From contig JBAMJR010000161.1 of the NCBI GenBank assembly GCA_038501785.1, forward strand, positions 3,124,501-3,188,500: a DNA stretch of 64,000 nucleotides, in the 5' to 3' direction. The DNA is from Myoxocephalus aenaeus (Eukaryota > Chordata > Actinopteri > Perciformes > Cottidae). Position 1 is the first letter of the stretch. Every line of letters begins with the position of its first letter. Positions 42,316 to 53,282 of the stretch are shown here, in pieces. A program made the translations under genes and the position numbers. The notes beneath the pieces are model-generated. The model saw only the letters and a list, made by a program, of their open reading frames with translations. It made no database searches and was not told the DNA's origin.

Positions 42316-43449
42316 ATAAAAAGTGTTGTTGATTTCCTTTTTCAGTCCTAATAATCGTCTTTTATAACTTGCAATATGTAGCACACCCTGGACCAACATT
42401 CTCTTCTTTCCAATATCATGTAATAAGGGTATATCTTGTGCTTCTAAAGCAGCTTCATGCTTTGATTGATTGTATGTGTTTACCTCCCCTTGTTTTCTGT
42501 AATTACAGTAGTTGTATCTAAGAGGATGGACACAATCATTGCTTTTCCCGTCATGATAGCTGATGCAGATGATCATTACAACAGTCAAATTACATGTTGT
42601 TCTTTGGAATAGATAGTTGGGTGACATATTGTGTTTCTGAGGTAGCCTAATCAATTATATAATGCAGCATATTTTACTGACAAGTCTTGCACAGGTTGCA
42701 TTTGAAAGTAGCCTTCCCACTCCTGAGTGTCACTGTGTGAAATAAATCATGGGCAGTCTGTTTCTCTTTTTCACACCTCCCCAGCCCTCCTTTCGATCAG
42801 TGTCAGCATCTCTCCCCTCCCTCTCTTCCTCTCACTCTGATGTTTATGGTCTCTAAAACCATGTCAGATTGAATTGGTCATTATCTAATTTTCCCCCTGA
42901 GGGCAGGGATACAGTTACTGTTTGTGTGTGTGTGAGTGTGTGAGTTTGAGAGATGTCTTGTCGGCTTCAATAATTCAGGAGGTGTCTGCTGCTGCAGCTC
43001 ATGTGGGACTCCTGAGAGAGAGCGGGAGAGAGGGAGGCAGGGAGAGATTGACACACAAATCTGCTCCTCCTCCTGTGGCTTATAGTGCTCTTCCATATTC
43101 CTCAGTGCATCATTTTGTAGTTTTCTGACACTACGTAACTCCCTGGTGGTGCACTCTTGTTTATGAAACACACACTCTTGGGACTTGTAGGTAATGGTAA
43201 TGAATAGTTGAACCCTGAGGGGTTGAATGAATGCTGCATGTAAATGTGTGGACTCTGCATGTGTGCGTGTGGACAGTTAAACCAATAGGCCTCTGGGTAA
43301 TGTAGTGAGACAGTGTTAGTTTTTCCAAAGACTAAGTGGAACTGAGCTGTCGGCTGCTTCCCCCGAAGAGCTGTTTATTCTGGTTTATCAAGGTCTACTG
43401 GTCTAAAATGTATATCATATTAATACACCATCCTTTATTTAATTATGGC

Positions 43450-43530
43450 TGTTGAAATGAGGGGTGCATGGATGTCAATACCAAATTCCATCGTGATCTC
43501 TTGAATAGTGGTTCACATATTTTAGTGTGC
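43450..43530 (+). repeat. Diverged fragment of the same repeat family
   Basis: GCATGGATGTCAATACCAAA followed by TTCCATCGTGATCTCTTGAA resembles the 3' part of the family seen at 42000-42315. Weak match. Confidence 0.35.
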
Positions 43531-44789
43531 CACAAAAATTTAATAGAATTACATAAAATATCCTCTTTTGTAATGCATGTCCTTGAAGGGTGGCGGTAAA
43601 AATTCATATTTACGCGAGTCCTCCAGCTTTAATTGGGTAATTATGTCACCACCATGTTGTTGCTGTCCACTCTTTAAAGAGGAGAACCCAGTATGTTGTT
43701 GGTTTCTATGTTGGTGTGCTTCTGCTGTCAGTGTGGGATGAGTGAGTTATTTCAGCTCTGTGTCAGAAATGAGAAGTGGATAAAAACAGCCTCCAGTCAC
43801 GGGACCCAGTGCTCCAATTTAACCCCTCAGATAGATGGACTGCTGCTGGTCGGGGTGATGGTTCTGTTATTGAAGTTAGTGTTAGCCCGTGTTAGCACTG
43901 CCAACTTCGCAACCATTTTCACTGGCACTATACGCAACCGCTCTCCAGTCAGATGCCACAGCGTTGTCAAAGTAACAGCTGGCTGGACGTCCTGTTTCAG
44001 GCTGACTTTCAAATCCATGGAGACACATGTAACCAGATTTAAGCCAGATGGTGTTTTTATCCCTTGTATCCTATTTAAACGTTTTAAGTTTTAACACATA
44101 TAATATAGGTTCCGAGGGGAAACTCTAATTTAAAAGTAATGTGGTTATTTTTTAATTTATAATAGTATTTGTAGTGTAGATAATTTGAAGAGTTATAGAT
44201 GACGGCGTACCTGGACGGAAGAAAATGGAACTAAGTTGAGTGTGAAGTGTCACAGTGACATTCATTCATTTTACATGTACACCAGAATTGATGAAAGTAA
44301 TTAAATGAATGGACAAGGTAGCATTACATATGATCAGATAAGATACTTCTTACATGCATTTGTACATGAAGCACTATTTAACAAAGCTTGTTCCTGCTTT
44401 GAATCAAACTGGGATGTTATGTTATTATGAATTTCACCCACTATTTTCCCAATGAAAACCATTACATCTACAACACATCTACAACACACTACAACACACA
44501 GGTTTCTTGATGCAAAACAAAACAAAAAAATGTCAAGGTTTTTATAGAGGCCATTTGTGCCTAGACCAACAGTCCAGACTCATTGGATTTTTTTGCGCAG
44601 GGCTCTCCAAATCAACAGTTTTAGAGAGAATAAAAATAAGAAATACAGGAAAGAGAAACAAATATATAAAATATGAGAACACTATACAATATATAAAATA
44701 TGAAATATGAAAACACTGTACATACGGCGGTATATACATATTTTTTATTACAGTGATAAATACATAAATAGGTTAGTCCTCCGTGCTGT

Positions 44790-45165
44790 TCCTATTCACA
44801 GTTTTGTTTTGCCATCAGTCTGACTGTGGCAGGGAAGAAGCTGTTGTAGAAACGTGTTCTATGGGTGATGATGCTGTCCGCTCAGCTGTGTCTCAGGTTG
44901 TACCTGCAGTGTTTGTGTCTGAGCAGAGAGTGAGCTGGGTGGAGTGAGTCTCTGATGATTCCCTCTGCTCTTTTACGTCAGTGCTGTACATACATAGAGT
45001 CCATGGAGGGAAGTTTTGACCCTGTAATCCTCTCTGCAGTCTGTATGACTCTTTGCAGAGCCTTCATCTCTGCCTGTGTGGTGTTCCCATACCAGACAGT
45101 GATGCCTGCAGTGAGGATGCTCTCTATCAGTCCTCTGTAGGCCTGGGTGAGAGGGCGATGGTTCA
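44790..45165 (-). pseudogene. Rex1/CR1-like LINE reverse transcriptase fragment
   Basis: Translated on the minus strand, the stretch gives ESILTAGITVWYGNTTQAEM, KALQRVIQTAERITGSKLPS and, further on, IIRDSLHPAHSLL and FYNSFFPATVRL, the C-terminal signature of Rex1/CR1-like LINE reverse transcriptases. At least two in-frame stops break it (for example just after SMDSMYVQH). It is a short truncated copy without a recognisable 3' tail. Confidence 0.75.
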
Positions 45166-45416
45166 GACCAGTAGTTCCAAAATGATAGGGTAATTAAAAC
45201 ATTCAAAGTGACTGGTCTAGGAAATATGACAACTTGAATCAACAACTCTTGGCAATTACACAAACAAGATACTTCCTGTCTGTCATGGGCTTGAGTTTCT
45301 AACGCATCATCATGGGATACTGTGCTATGATGTGAATGGACGATATCAACACGTTGTTTCAATGAGTTGACTGAAAATGATGCACGGTAATGTTATGAGA
45401 CCAAACAGCACTTGCA

Positions 45417-45419
<3 letters not shown>

Positions 45420-45453
<34 letters not shown>
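45420..45453. repeat. CA microsatellite
   Basis: Uninterrupted CA run. Confidence 0.9.
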
Positions 45454-45455
<2 letters not shown>

Positions 45456-45859
45456 TGCTAGCAGCTACAGAAGAGTGACAAACTAAGACCTGTATAACCA
45501 TCAACTTGTTGACAATCAACTCAGTATTGTTGATCACTCAGTATTGTAGACATAGGTGACTGACTGAGTAGTAGAACCGATCCTGTTCTAGGTCTGGTGC
45601 TCAGTGTCCATGCAAGTCTTGATGTCTGATGACTGGAGTCCCTCCCACGTACTAACAACCAGAGCAAGGGACTCACCTCCCTCATCGTCTGTACCTCACC
45701 CCTCTCCTCCCTCTCCTCCCTCTCCTCCCTCTCTACATCTCCCATTCCTGTACAGTTGCGATGATACAGGCACGTCGTGTGTGTTGACAACGGCGATCCC
45801 AGTGATGGAGCAGTGGGCGGGGGAAAGACATGGGAAGAATAGTGAAGCCAAAGGCTAGT

Positions 45860-46080
45860 CATGTTTTCTGGAGGAATAAAAGGAGATTGATTATGCACAT
45901 GTCAAGCTTCAATTGATGGGAGATGGGTGTGGGTGGGGAAATGAATTAATTTATGCATATGCATATTGGAGGATGACACAAGAATTGTGAATTGTTTGAC
46001 AGCTTTAATTAAACTCAACCGAGTCATCCTCTGAGCTGCAGCTTCAATCACATTTGAATGAGCCACACATTCAGCAGCGC
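45860..46080. promoter_or_regulatory. Enhancer-like non-coding block (candidate)
   Basis: A cluster of developmental transcription-factor words in about 200 bp: TTGATTATG, CAATTGATGG, TTAATTTATGCATATGCATA (POU/octamer-like), TTTGACAGCTTTAATTAAAC (TGACAG plus TAATTA) and TTCAATCAC. No coding frame or repeat explains it. Motif density alone is weak evidence; conservation is the test. Confidence 0.3.
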
Positions 46081-46559
46081 ACATGGAATAAGGTCTCTCT
46101 CTTTAAAGCTCTCCTCCCCTGTCTGCCTTTTGTTTGTGTGTGTGTGTGTGTGTGTGTGTTTGTGTGTGTTTGTGTATGTACTCTAAACTTGAATGCACCC
46201 GTGATTGGCACATTCCCAGTGACTTCCTCATGGATTTTGAGTTGGTTAATAAGGTGCGCTGGTCAATACTGGGAGCTTCTTTTATCAGACATCTGGTGCA
46301 TTCCTGAATACAAGCAGACAAAGAAAGCTTCACTTTGATTATCACCATTTTAATGGTTGCCATTATGGGATTCATTTAGCCAGAACCTTTTATTTGAGGT
46401 GCAGTAGAGCGACTGATATTGTATAGTCACAGGCAGATAGTTTATCTGACCGACACAGATATGATTTAACCAGCACTTCAATCAGGAGAGACAGTGAGTG
46501 ATTAGTAGTTAATGTTTATTATGCCAAATGATGAGTCCATGGTTACACAGAATTTATTT

Positions 46560-46790
46560 GGCGCTTGAACTCCGCGAGGAGATTGAGATCGCGCTGTGTT
46601 TGTCCTGAGCGGCAGCAATCTGTAGATGCGTGAGAGGAGGGCGTGAGTCTGCGCTATTGGCTGGGCGCGCCCCGCTGCTGAACAGCTGGTAGAGTCTGAC
46701 GCGTCTGACACTTCTGACGGGGACGTCCGGTATGACGTGCGTGCTGCTGATGAGGGACGGTATGAGTGAGAGGCCACGCCTGGTGTGAGG
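46560..46790. promoter_or_regulatory. Isolated CpG-rich patch in the intron
   Basis: Many CpG dinucleotides (CTCCGCGAGGAG, GATCGCGCTG, GGGCGCGCCCCG, GACGCGTCTGAC, GACGTCCGG, GACGTGCGTGC) stand out from CpG-poor flanks. It is followed at 46854 by an ATG with a 22-codon frame. Could be an alternative promoter, an enhancer or a piece of a foreign element. Confidence 0.4.
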
Positions 46791-47211
46791 GGGTTGTCTT
46801 CCTGTCTGAACTTACGCTAGAGCTTCATATGTTGGTTAGACAGAGAAGGCAAAATGAACGATAAGCTGGAGAACATAGCTGAGCATTTACTTGCCAAAGA
46901 GACGACTACTCAAACTAAGTGAGCTGAAGGAGAAGACATATTAGATATCCGCAACGTGGAAATGAATGCCAATGTTGATCTGAATCTGCTGGATGTGTAG
47001 ATTCACCCTAAAAGGTTGTAATACAGTACGGGAAAGACAACGCTAATGCCAAGTAGTTGTATTAATAAACCTAATACACAATATAATGAAGCTGACATTT
47101 CATAAACTCTAAGTGGTCTGTTTAATGATCTTCAGCTGATTTAATTTGAAGTAATCAACAATACTGCAAACAAATTGCATTTGCTGTGATAATAATCCAC
47201 CCTTGTGCACA

Positions 47212-47214
<3 letters not shown>

Positions 47215-47266
<52 letters not shown>

Positions 47267-47337
47267 AAATGAAATGTTCATGACCCCTTATTTGCATGTG
47301 TTTTTACTTTTATTGCGGAAACATTTCATGGGCATTT

Positions 47338-47391
<54 letters not shown>
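47215..47391. repeat. CA array facing a TG array
   Basis: An AC run at 47215-47263 and a TG run at 47340-47391 are separated by 76 bp. The two arrays are complementary in inverted orientation. Confidence 0.95.
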
Positions 47392-47393
<2 letters not shown>

Positions 47394-47724
47394 TCTTATT
47401 CACTTTTCTTACACTTCCTCCCCCGTCCCAGTTTAACAAGGACACGCAGCAAGGGAGCAGGAATGGGCAACACTGCAATATTCCTGACTCAGATTTGATA
47501 GCTGGCCTAGTTTCATACTTTTGCAGCGAAGGTCAAAGTATAGGTAAACATTTTGTACAGTATAAGTGTGTGTTTGTGTGTTTGGAATATACTTTTCCCG
47601 GACTCCCCATGTTTCCAACAGAGGTAGAGGAAATACTAGGACAGCAGGTTGTGGTCCGATCTAATTTTGGCTGCATCTTCTGCCAGGGCACACTCACACA
47701 TTTGATCAGTCCTCGTGAAACATT

Positions 47725-47726
<2 letters not shown>

Positions 47727-47763
<37 letters not shown>
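47727..47763. repeat. TG microsatellite
   Basis: Uninterrupted TG run. Confidence 0.9.
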
Positions 47764-47771
<8 letters not shown>

Positions 47772-47917
47772 TTGGACAATTTGCATTTAATTATTTTACA
47801 TTCAAATGAAGATGTACCACAGAGTGATTGGATAGAAAAACAGATTTTAACAGTTCTCTCTCGTGATCATTTGCTTGTGCAGAAAACAGTGCTGTTTGCA
47901 GAATGTCAGTTTGCAAG

Positions 47918-47999
47918 CTAACATATTACTTTTCTGTTTTCCTTTCATGTCCTGATCCCCTTTCCCCCCTGATGGTACAACAGGTAAGTCTGTATTTTC
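47918..47999 (+). promoter_or_regulatory. Candidate recursive (zero-length exon) splice site
   Basis: CTAAC (47918-47922) as a branch-point word, then a long pyrimidine tract without any AG, then ACAACAG|GTAAGT with the junction after 47993. A strong acceptor joined directly to a consensus donor is the definition of a recursive splice site. It lies 14.2 kb inside the long intron and on the gene's strand. Confidence 0.5.
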
Positions 48000-48334
48000 T
48001 ATTTGCTCATTTTGTTGTTGGCATAACCATAATAATTAGTGTGTTTGTGTGTATATATTTTCTGGTTGGTGTGTTATTTTGACTGCAGGGACTTGGGCTG
48101 TTTCTTTCAACATGGGTTCCCCACACATACACATCTACTGTACACACACAGGCAGTGCACACACACACATAGAGGTCTGTGCTGCTGGCGAGATGATTTG
48201 TCGACTTAGAGCCTATAAGTGTGTTTGTAGGAGTTTTAGCAGGTACAGCCTTGGTTACTACAGTACTGGCCTCCAGGCTTGAGTGTGGCAGCGGAGATTT
48301 GTAGCTCTGCGCCCTGCTCTCCACTGAGTTTACA

Positions 48335-48363
48335 CCCCCCCCCCCCCCACACACACACACACA
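48335..48363. repeat. Poly-C run joined to a CA repeat
   Basis: Fourteen consecutive C residues (48335-48348) followed by ACACACAC. Confidence 0.9.
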
Positions 48364-49509
48364 CTGCATTTGGATTGTATTGCCGACACTGAAAACCTTG
48401 TGGCCTGTAGTTTGACTGCTGTTAACAGCAATCAGCGAATAACACTCCTGCATTGTGCGACAGATCAGAACTCAGCCGTGTCCGAATATGTGTCCACACA
48501 TGACACTTCAATGTGACCTACCTGATAGTGATTGGATGTATTTCAGGATCAAAGGAAAAACCTCTGTTATTTCTGGTGCTTACCCGTCTTCCCTGCAGTA
48601 TTAGTATACTTGTTTCATTGAAGAATAGCTGCTAATAAAGCTCTGCTCATTTGGCGAAAAACACATTTTTATATAAATTCCTTCCAATGAAATCCCCTGG
48701 TTATTTTGTTATTTTAAAGGTTTTATTTTGAGGCAGCAGTATTAGGAAATGTTGTTTTTTCATCAGCTGTAACTTCACATGACACAAGACAGCGGGTCTC
48801 AGGTGTGTTTTCCTCCTCTCTCCCCTTTGGCTTCGGAGAGGAACTCCTGCGTGGGGGGATTGATAAATTGTCCACACCTCACTGCCATGAGAACTCAATG
48901 CGAGCCAGGCCACTTCGGCATGTGGTCTGGCTGATTGGACCCCAATGCGAATGAGATCCGATCTTGCTGTGTAAAATAAACACAGAGAAGCTCATTGCAA
49001 CACATGCAGAGGGAGTGACTTCTTTCTCTGCTCGGGTGTTACTCCACTATATCTTTACATGGTTTATCGAGGTATTACATATGATATAGACATTGTAAAG
49101 TCGCTGAACCCTGCCAGTTAAGTTCTTACTCATGGGTAGGGGTTTGAAAGGGACGTGAAATGATAAACTAAGTAACTATAGCGCTTTAGAGTTTTTATTT
49201 ATTCATGATTTTATGTTTCCGTAGTTGTAACAATTTTCTACCAGCACAATACTAACCCCTGCAACACAATATGAACCAGCAGGCTGTAAAGTGTATTTCT
49301 CAAGAGGAGACACTTTCGATCCAAGTAATAGAAAGTTGCTATCAAGGCTGCGGGTGACTGGTGGTGCTCAATATTTTACTCCTCATGCAGTCTTGCTGCA
49401 TATTAGTACACATATTCTGCTGCATCCATGACACAGATGTATCATAACCTATTACATGTTCCCCACTTAGGTATTATTTTGTATACCAGATTAAGTGAAC
49501 TTGGTTAAA

Positions 49510-49605
49510 TGAGCCCCTTTAGCTCGTGAGTAGTTTGAGCAATGACAGGTTTGATACCCGCCTCATCCACATGTCACTTAGTAGGACACTGAACCCAAAC
49601 CGGTC
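49510..49605 (+). repeat. Degenerate tRNA-derived SINE fragment
   Basis: TTTAGCTCGTGAGTAGTTTG resembles an A box and AGGTTTGATACCCG a B box; the following CCACATGTCACTTAGTAGGACACTGAACCC parallels the CACATGTCGAAGTGTCCCTGAGCAAGACACCGAACCC of the better copy at 51177. Confidence 0.45.
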
Positions 49606-50270
49606 ATAAGTTATGTGCATGGGAAAATAATGTATTCACTAAAAAATAAATTACTTTTGAAAAAAAAGAGCCAAATAAATGCAATATATATAAACCTTTC
49701 CCTCTGATTATGCTGTATGCTCAGGTACATCTGATTTGTTTACTTGGCTGCTTTGAAATAGCATTTGGTTTAGCTTTGAGAAAGGTTTGTGTTATCTATA
49801 TCTGGAACTCAAACAAACCCATGCACCTCATTATTATCACACTCCTACTTGTCACAACCATGATGTTACCAATACCGCTGCCTTATGTCAAACACTTTGT
49901 TTGCTCTACCATTAAAACCTCTTCAAAGCTCATGAACATTTACCTGACATAAACCTTTAAATAAACCTGGAACAAATATAGATGATGAGAATAATGTAGA
50001 GCTTCTCTATTCTTGTGTAGTACAAAGGGTCTTGCTTTGCTTATGATGCTCGCATTGTGTTAATAACAGCACATCAAGCAGCAATACATGTATAGATAGG
50101 AGCTGTATGTATAGTGGTGCGTATCCCTGAGAGATAGTTCAACATAAATTAAAAAGATAGTGATAACATATTGATGTGACCATATAGTAAAGTGTACAGA
50201 AGAGTGGAAGAGATTGTGAAGGAAATAAGGTGACTTAGTAGGAGAGCAACCAAACATCAGTTTTGAAAGT

Positions 50271-50400
50271 GACAGCTCCATTACTGCTATCTTCCATTAA
50301 TAACCAGCCAGGTCATTAGTGTGAGAAATGAATCCAGGCGCTCGCAGAGACAAACAAACACAGCGCTAATCTCTGTTCTCCAACAGAGTGTCAACCGCCC
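50271..50400 (+). repeat. Diverged direct repeat, first copy
   Basis: GACAGCTCCATTACTGC ... GTCATTAGTGTGAGAAATGA ... GACAAACAAACACAGCGCTA parallels a second copy 358 bp downstream. Unique to this place as far as I can see in the window. Confidence 0.6.
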
Positions 50401-50628
50401 CGACATGAATGAGGGGAAGGGAAAGTGAGCGGAGAGTTCAGGGTAGAGAGAATCATAGGGAAGGAGGAGAGGACGAAGGACAAGATAATACCACAGATAC
50501 ATGAATAGCTGAAGGGGATGGCGATGGAAAGTGATCCAGCAGATCTCAAAGCAGGCTAATTAGAGTGAGAGGAAACAGAGAGCCTGTGATTTCTGTGAGA
50601 GGACTTTTTTCCTTTAAGTTTGGACAAT

Positions 50629-50745
50629 GACAGCTCCATTATTTACATCATCTGTGAAGAGCCAGCGAAGTCATTAGTGCTGGAAATGAGTCCTGCTGCA
50701 CAAACAAACAGTGCTGATCTCGAGCCTCAAACAGACTGCCAATCA
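50629..50745 (+). repeat. Diverged direct repeat, second copy
   Basis: GACAGCTCCATTATTTAC ... GTCATTAGTGCTGGAAATGA ... CACAAACAAACAGTGCTGAT matches the copy at 50271 with substitutions and small gaps. Confidence 0.6.
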
Positions 50746-51028
50746 ACTACCAGGTGTGTCTGTGAAGAATGGCAATTAATCTGTGAGAGGGGCAGAAATG
50801 AAAAATACAAAGTGATCTGTGGTCTGTCCTACGTGTCTCCATGCTGCGTCATTACCTCACTGGAGTCAGCAAATCATATTTCATGAAGAAGTGTCCTCCC
50901 TCTCCTCTCTTGCTATCTTTCTTTCACTTGTGTACCTTTTGGTGGTTTTTCTTCTATTGTTTTTTTTTCCATTCTCCTTTTTGTGTCTGCCTGTCACTGC
51001 CTTTTCTATTATATCATTCTTTATACTG

Positions 51029-51054
<26 letters not shown>
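51029..51054. repeat. TA microsatellite
   Basis: Uninterrupted TA run. Confidence 0.9.
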
Positions 51055-51059
<5 letters not shown>

Positions 51060-51176
51060 GCTCTATTATCGACCTTGTCATGGCTTACACACTCCACACA
51101 GGTCTTTTTCTCCGTGTCTCTGAAAAGGAGTGTGTGTGTGTGTGTGTGTGTACATGCCAGTAGATGATAGTAGCGT

Positions 51177-51375
51177 GGCGGCTGTAGCTCAGGGGGGATG
51201 AGTGGTCGTCCCGCAACCACAAGGTAGCCAGGTCGATCCCCAGTCCCCCCATAGCTCACATGTCGAAGTGTCCCTGAGCAAGACACCGAACCCTTAACTG
51301 CTCCCCGGGCGCCTCACAGGGCTGCCCACTGCCCCCCATCCAGGGGGGCAGATGCAGAGAAGAATTTCTTTCTTT
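51177..51375 (+). mobile_element. tRNA-derived SINE
   Basis: A tRNA-like head with A box TAGCTCAGGGGG (51184-51195) and B box GGTCGATCCCC (51231-51241), then the body words CACATGTCGAAGTGTCCCTG and AGCAAGACACCGAACCC common to a widespread fish SINE, then a body end (GATGCAGAGAAGAATTTCTTT). No cloverleaf-complete tRNA; it is not a tRNA gene. Confidence 0.7.
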
Positions 51376-51420
51376 TCGTTTCAACAGCTCCAAACTAAGT
51401 CTGCAGATGTGGCTGACTTC

Positions 51421-51475
51421 ATAAGATGAGATGAGACAATATGACATTTTATTGATCCCCTGGGGGAAATTGGAT
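51421..51475 (-). repeat. LINE 3' tail fragment
   Basis: In reverse complement the stretch reads TTTCCCCCAGGGGATCAATA, AAATG and a terminal (TCATC)-like repeat, the 3' end of Rex1/L2-like LINEs. No coding part is attached. Confidence 0.5.
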
Positions 51476-51666
51476 CTTTGTAGTATTGTAGCAGGATTGG
51501 ATTTAACCACAAAGATGGACCCAGAGTCCCTGACATCAGTCATTAACAGTTCAAATCTAAATTAAAAGTAATATAGTAATATATCACTTTAAATTGCTTT
51601 ATGAGTGGTGTTGCTGGTAACATGAGCATCTCCTCTCCTCAGCACGATACACAGGCACACATGTAG

Positions 51667-51667
<1 letters not shown>

Positions 51668-51738
<71 letters not shown>
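51668..51738. repeat. CA microsatellite
   Basis: Uninterrupted CA run of about 71 nt. Confidence 0.95.
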
Positions 51739-51740
<2 letters not shown>

Positions 51741-51741
51741 G

Positions 51742-53218
51742 CACGCTGGCATACACATGCACAGTTTTCTTGTCGATCTGTTCAATTCTGCTTTGTGGTG
51801 CAGAGTCTGTATTGGATTTGTGTTTGGAACCAGCCTGCTGCCTTATTACTGCGTTGTCATCACACAAAACCACACACACGCACAAACTGTATATACTTAT
51901 ATATGTAGAAAAGTGTGACCAATTAATTTTTCTAATTTTAGTGACCTGAAGCAGAAGTGCAGCTGTGGCACAAAGCAGGATGAGGACATTATTAGGAGGA
52001 GGAATACAGTATCAGAATGTGGCGAGCTTCAGTATAATGACCAACCACATCAGCTCCTCTCATCCTCTTTAATTGCAATAGACAGTTTCTAATGAGCCGG
52101 GAGGAGAGTTCAGGTCAGACTTTCATCAGAAAAAACTTATCCCAGGGGCAGTTTGACTACAATTACAATTACAGTAACTTGTATCTTATTATTACTGTTG
52201 TATTTCTTGTTTAATTAAGTGATTAAGACACAGGATATGATCCTCAGGATGCGTCCTATGCTCTAAATGATTTCACACTTAAATCTTGAATATACATTCA
52301 AGTCCAACAGTCTGTTGTGCAGAAACGCACACAAGGTTCCTATTTTGTTAGATCCATGTGCAGTGAAATTATTTATCAAAGAGCTGTATGACCCGCGTGA
52401 ACTCAAATCACAAACTGCAGATGGGAAAGCGCCTTAATCCTGTTTAATGGTGACGATCTTAAATCAGCTGACAGTAAAGACCTGAGAACAAAGTTGTGGA
52501 TGACAATATTTACACAAATCTGCCAATAATCTTACACAGTGAAGGCATCAATTCCATTATAAATGGCATTTGATATACATTTACTGCAGTGTTTTAGGTG
52601 TCTATTTACGTGCACTGAACTGGATGAAAAATGTAAGTCAAAGTGAATGCGTCAAAGCTCATTTCACACACCTTCAAGAGCTTTATTCTGAAGAGGTCTG
52701 CGTGTCCGGCGATGCCAATTAAAGCCGCAAAAATGCTCTCTGTGCTTGCGTTTGCGATAAGAGTTGGCGTAAGCGAGCTGGAACACAACTAAAATGTTAT
52801 GCCAAAAGGAGAATTGAAATTGAACTTTGATGCCTGATTTGCATAAACTCAACCTCCATCCACTTCAGCGCAAAAATGCTCAAGTGAAGCCACGATTTCA
52901 CCAAAAAGGCACAAGCACAAAAGAACAAACTTGATGAAGCTGGCATTGCAACTGGGTTCACGCTACTGTTGTCTTTGCCCAAAGGAAATAGAGGTTTGCG
53001 CCTTTCCAACCCCAACCTGGAGCTGTACCACAGTACTCTTGTTTTCATTCTACAGAATATTTACAGTACTAGACAGGTGCTGTGAATATTTTCCCTCTAG
53101 GACCTCTTTGTCATCTTTATGTTTGTCTGCTTGCTCTTAGGATCCCAGATTGGACTGTGTCATTAGGGAGCATGAGGTTGTGATAAAAAAATGTTTTTTA
53201 TCATGCTCTTTTACTGGG

Positions 53219-53220
<2 letters not shown>
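51742..53220. other. Intronic DNA, no gene recognised
   Basis: No coding motif. The part around 52600-52960 has relatively complex sequence with words such as ATGCCAATTAAAGC and ATTTGCATAA and might be a conserved non-coding element, which cannot be judged without alignment. Confidence 0.35.

Positions 53221-53280
<60 letters not shown>
53221..53280. repeat. GT microsatellite
   Basis: Uninterrupted GT run of 60 nt. Confidence 0.95.

Positions 53281-53282
<2 letters not shown>

Noticed and set aside
47442..47530. Acceptor-like TCCCCCGTCCCAG as start of a testican exon
   Set aside because: The sequence after it does not read as the next testican segment in any frame and lacks a clear donor.
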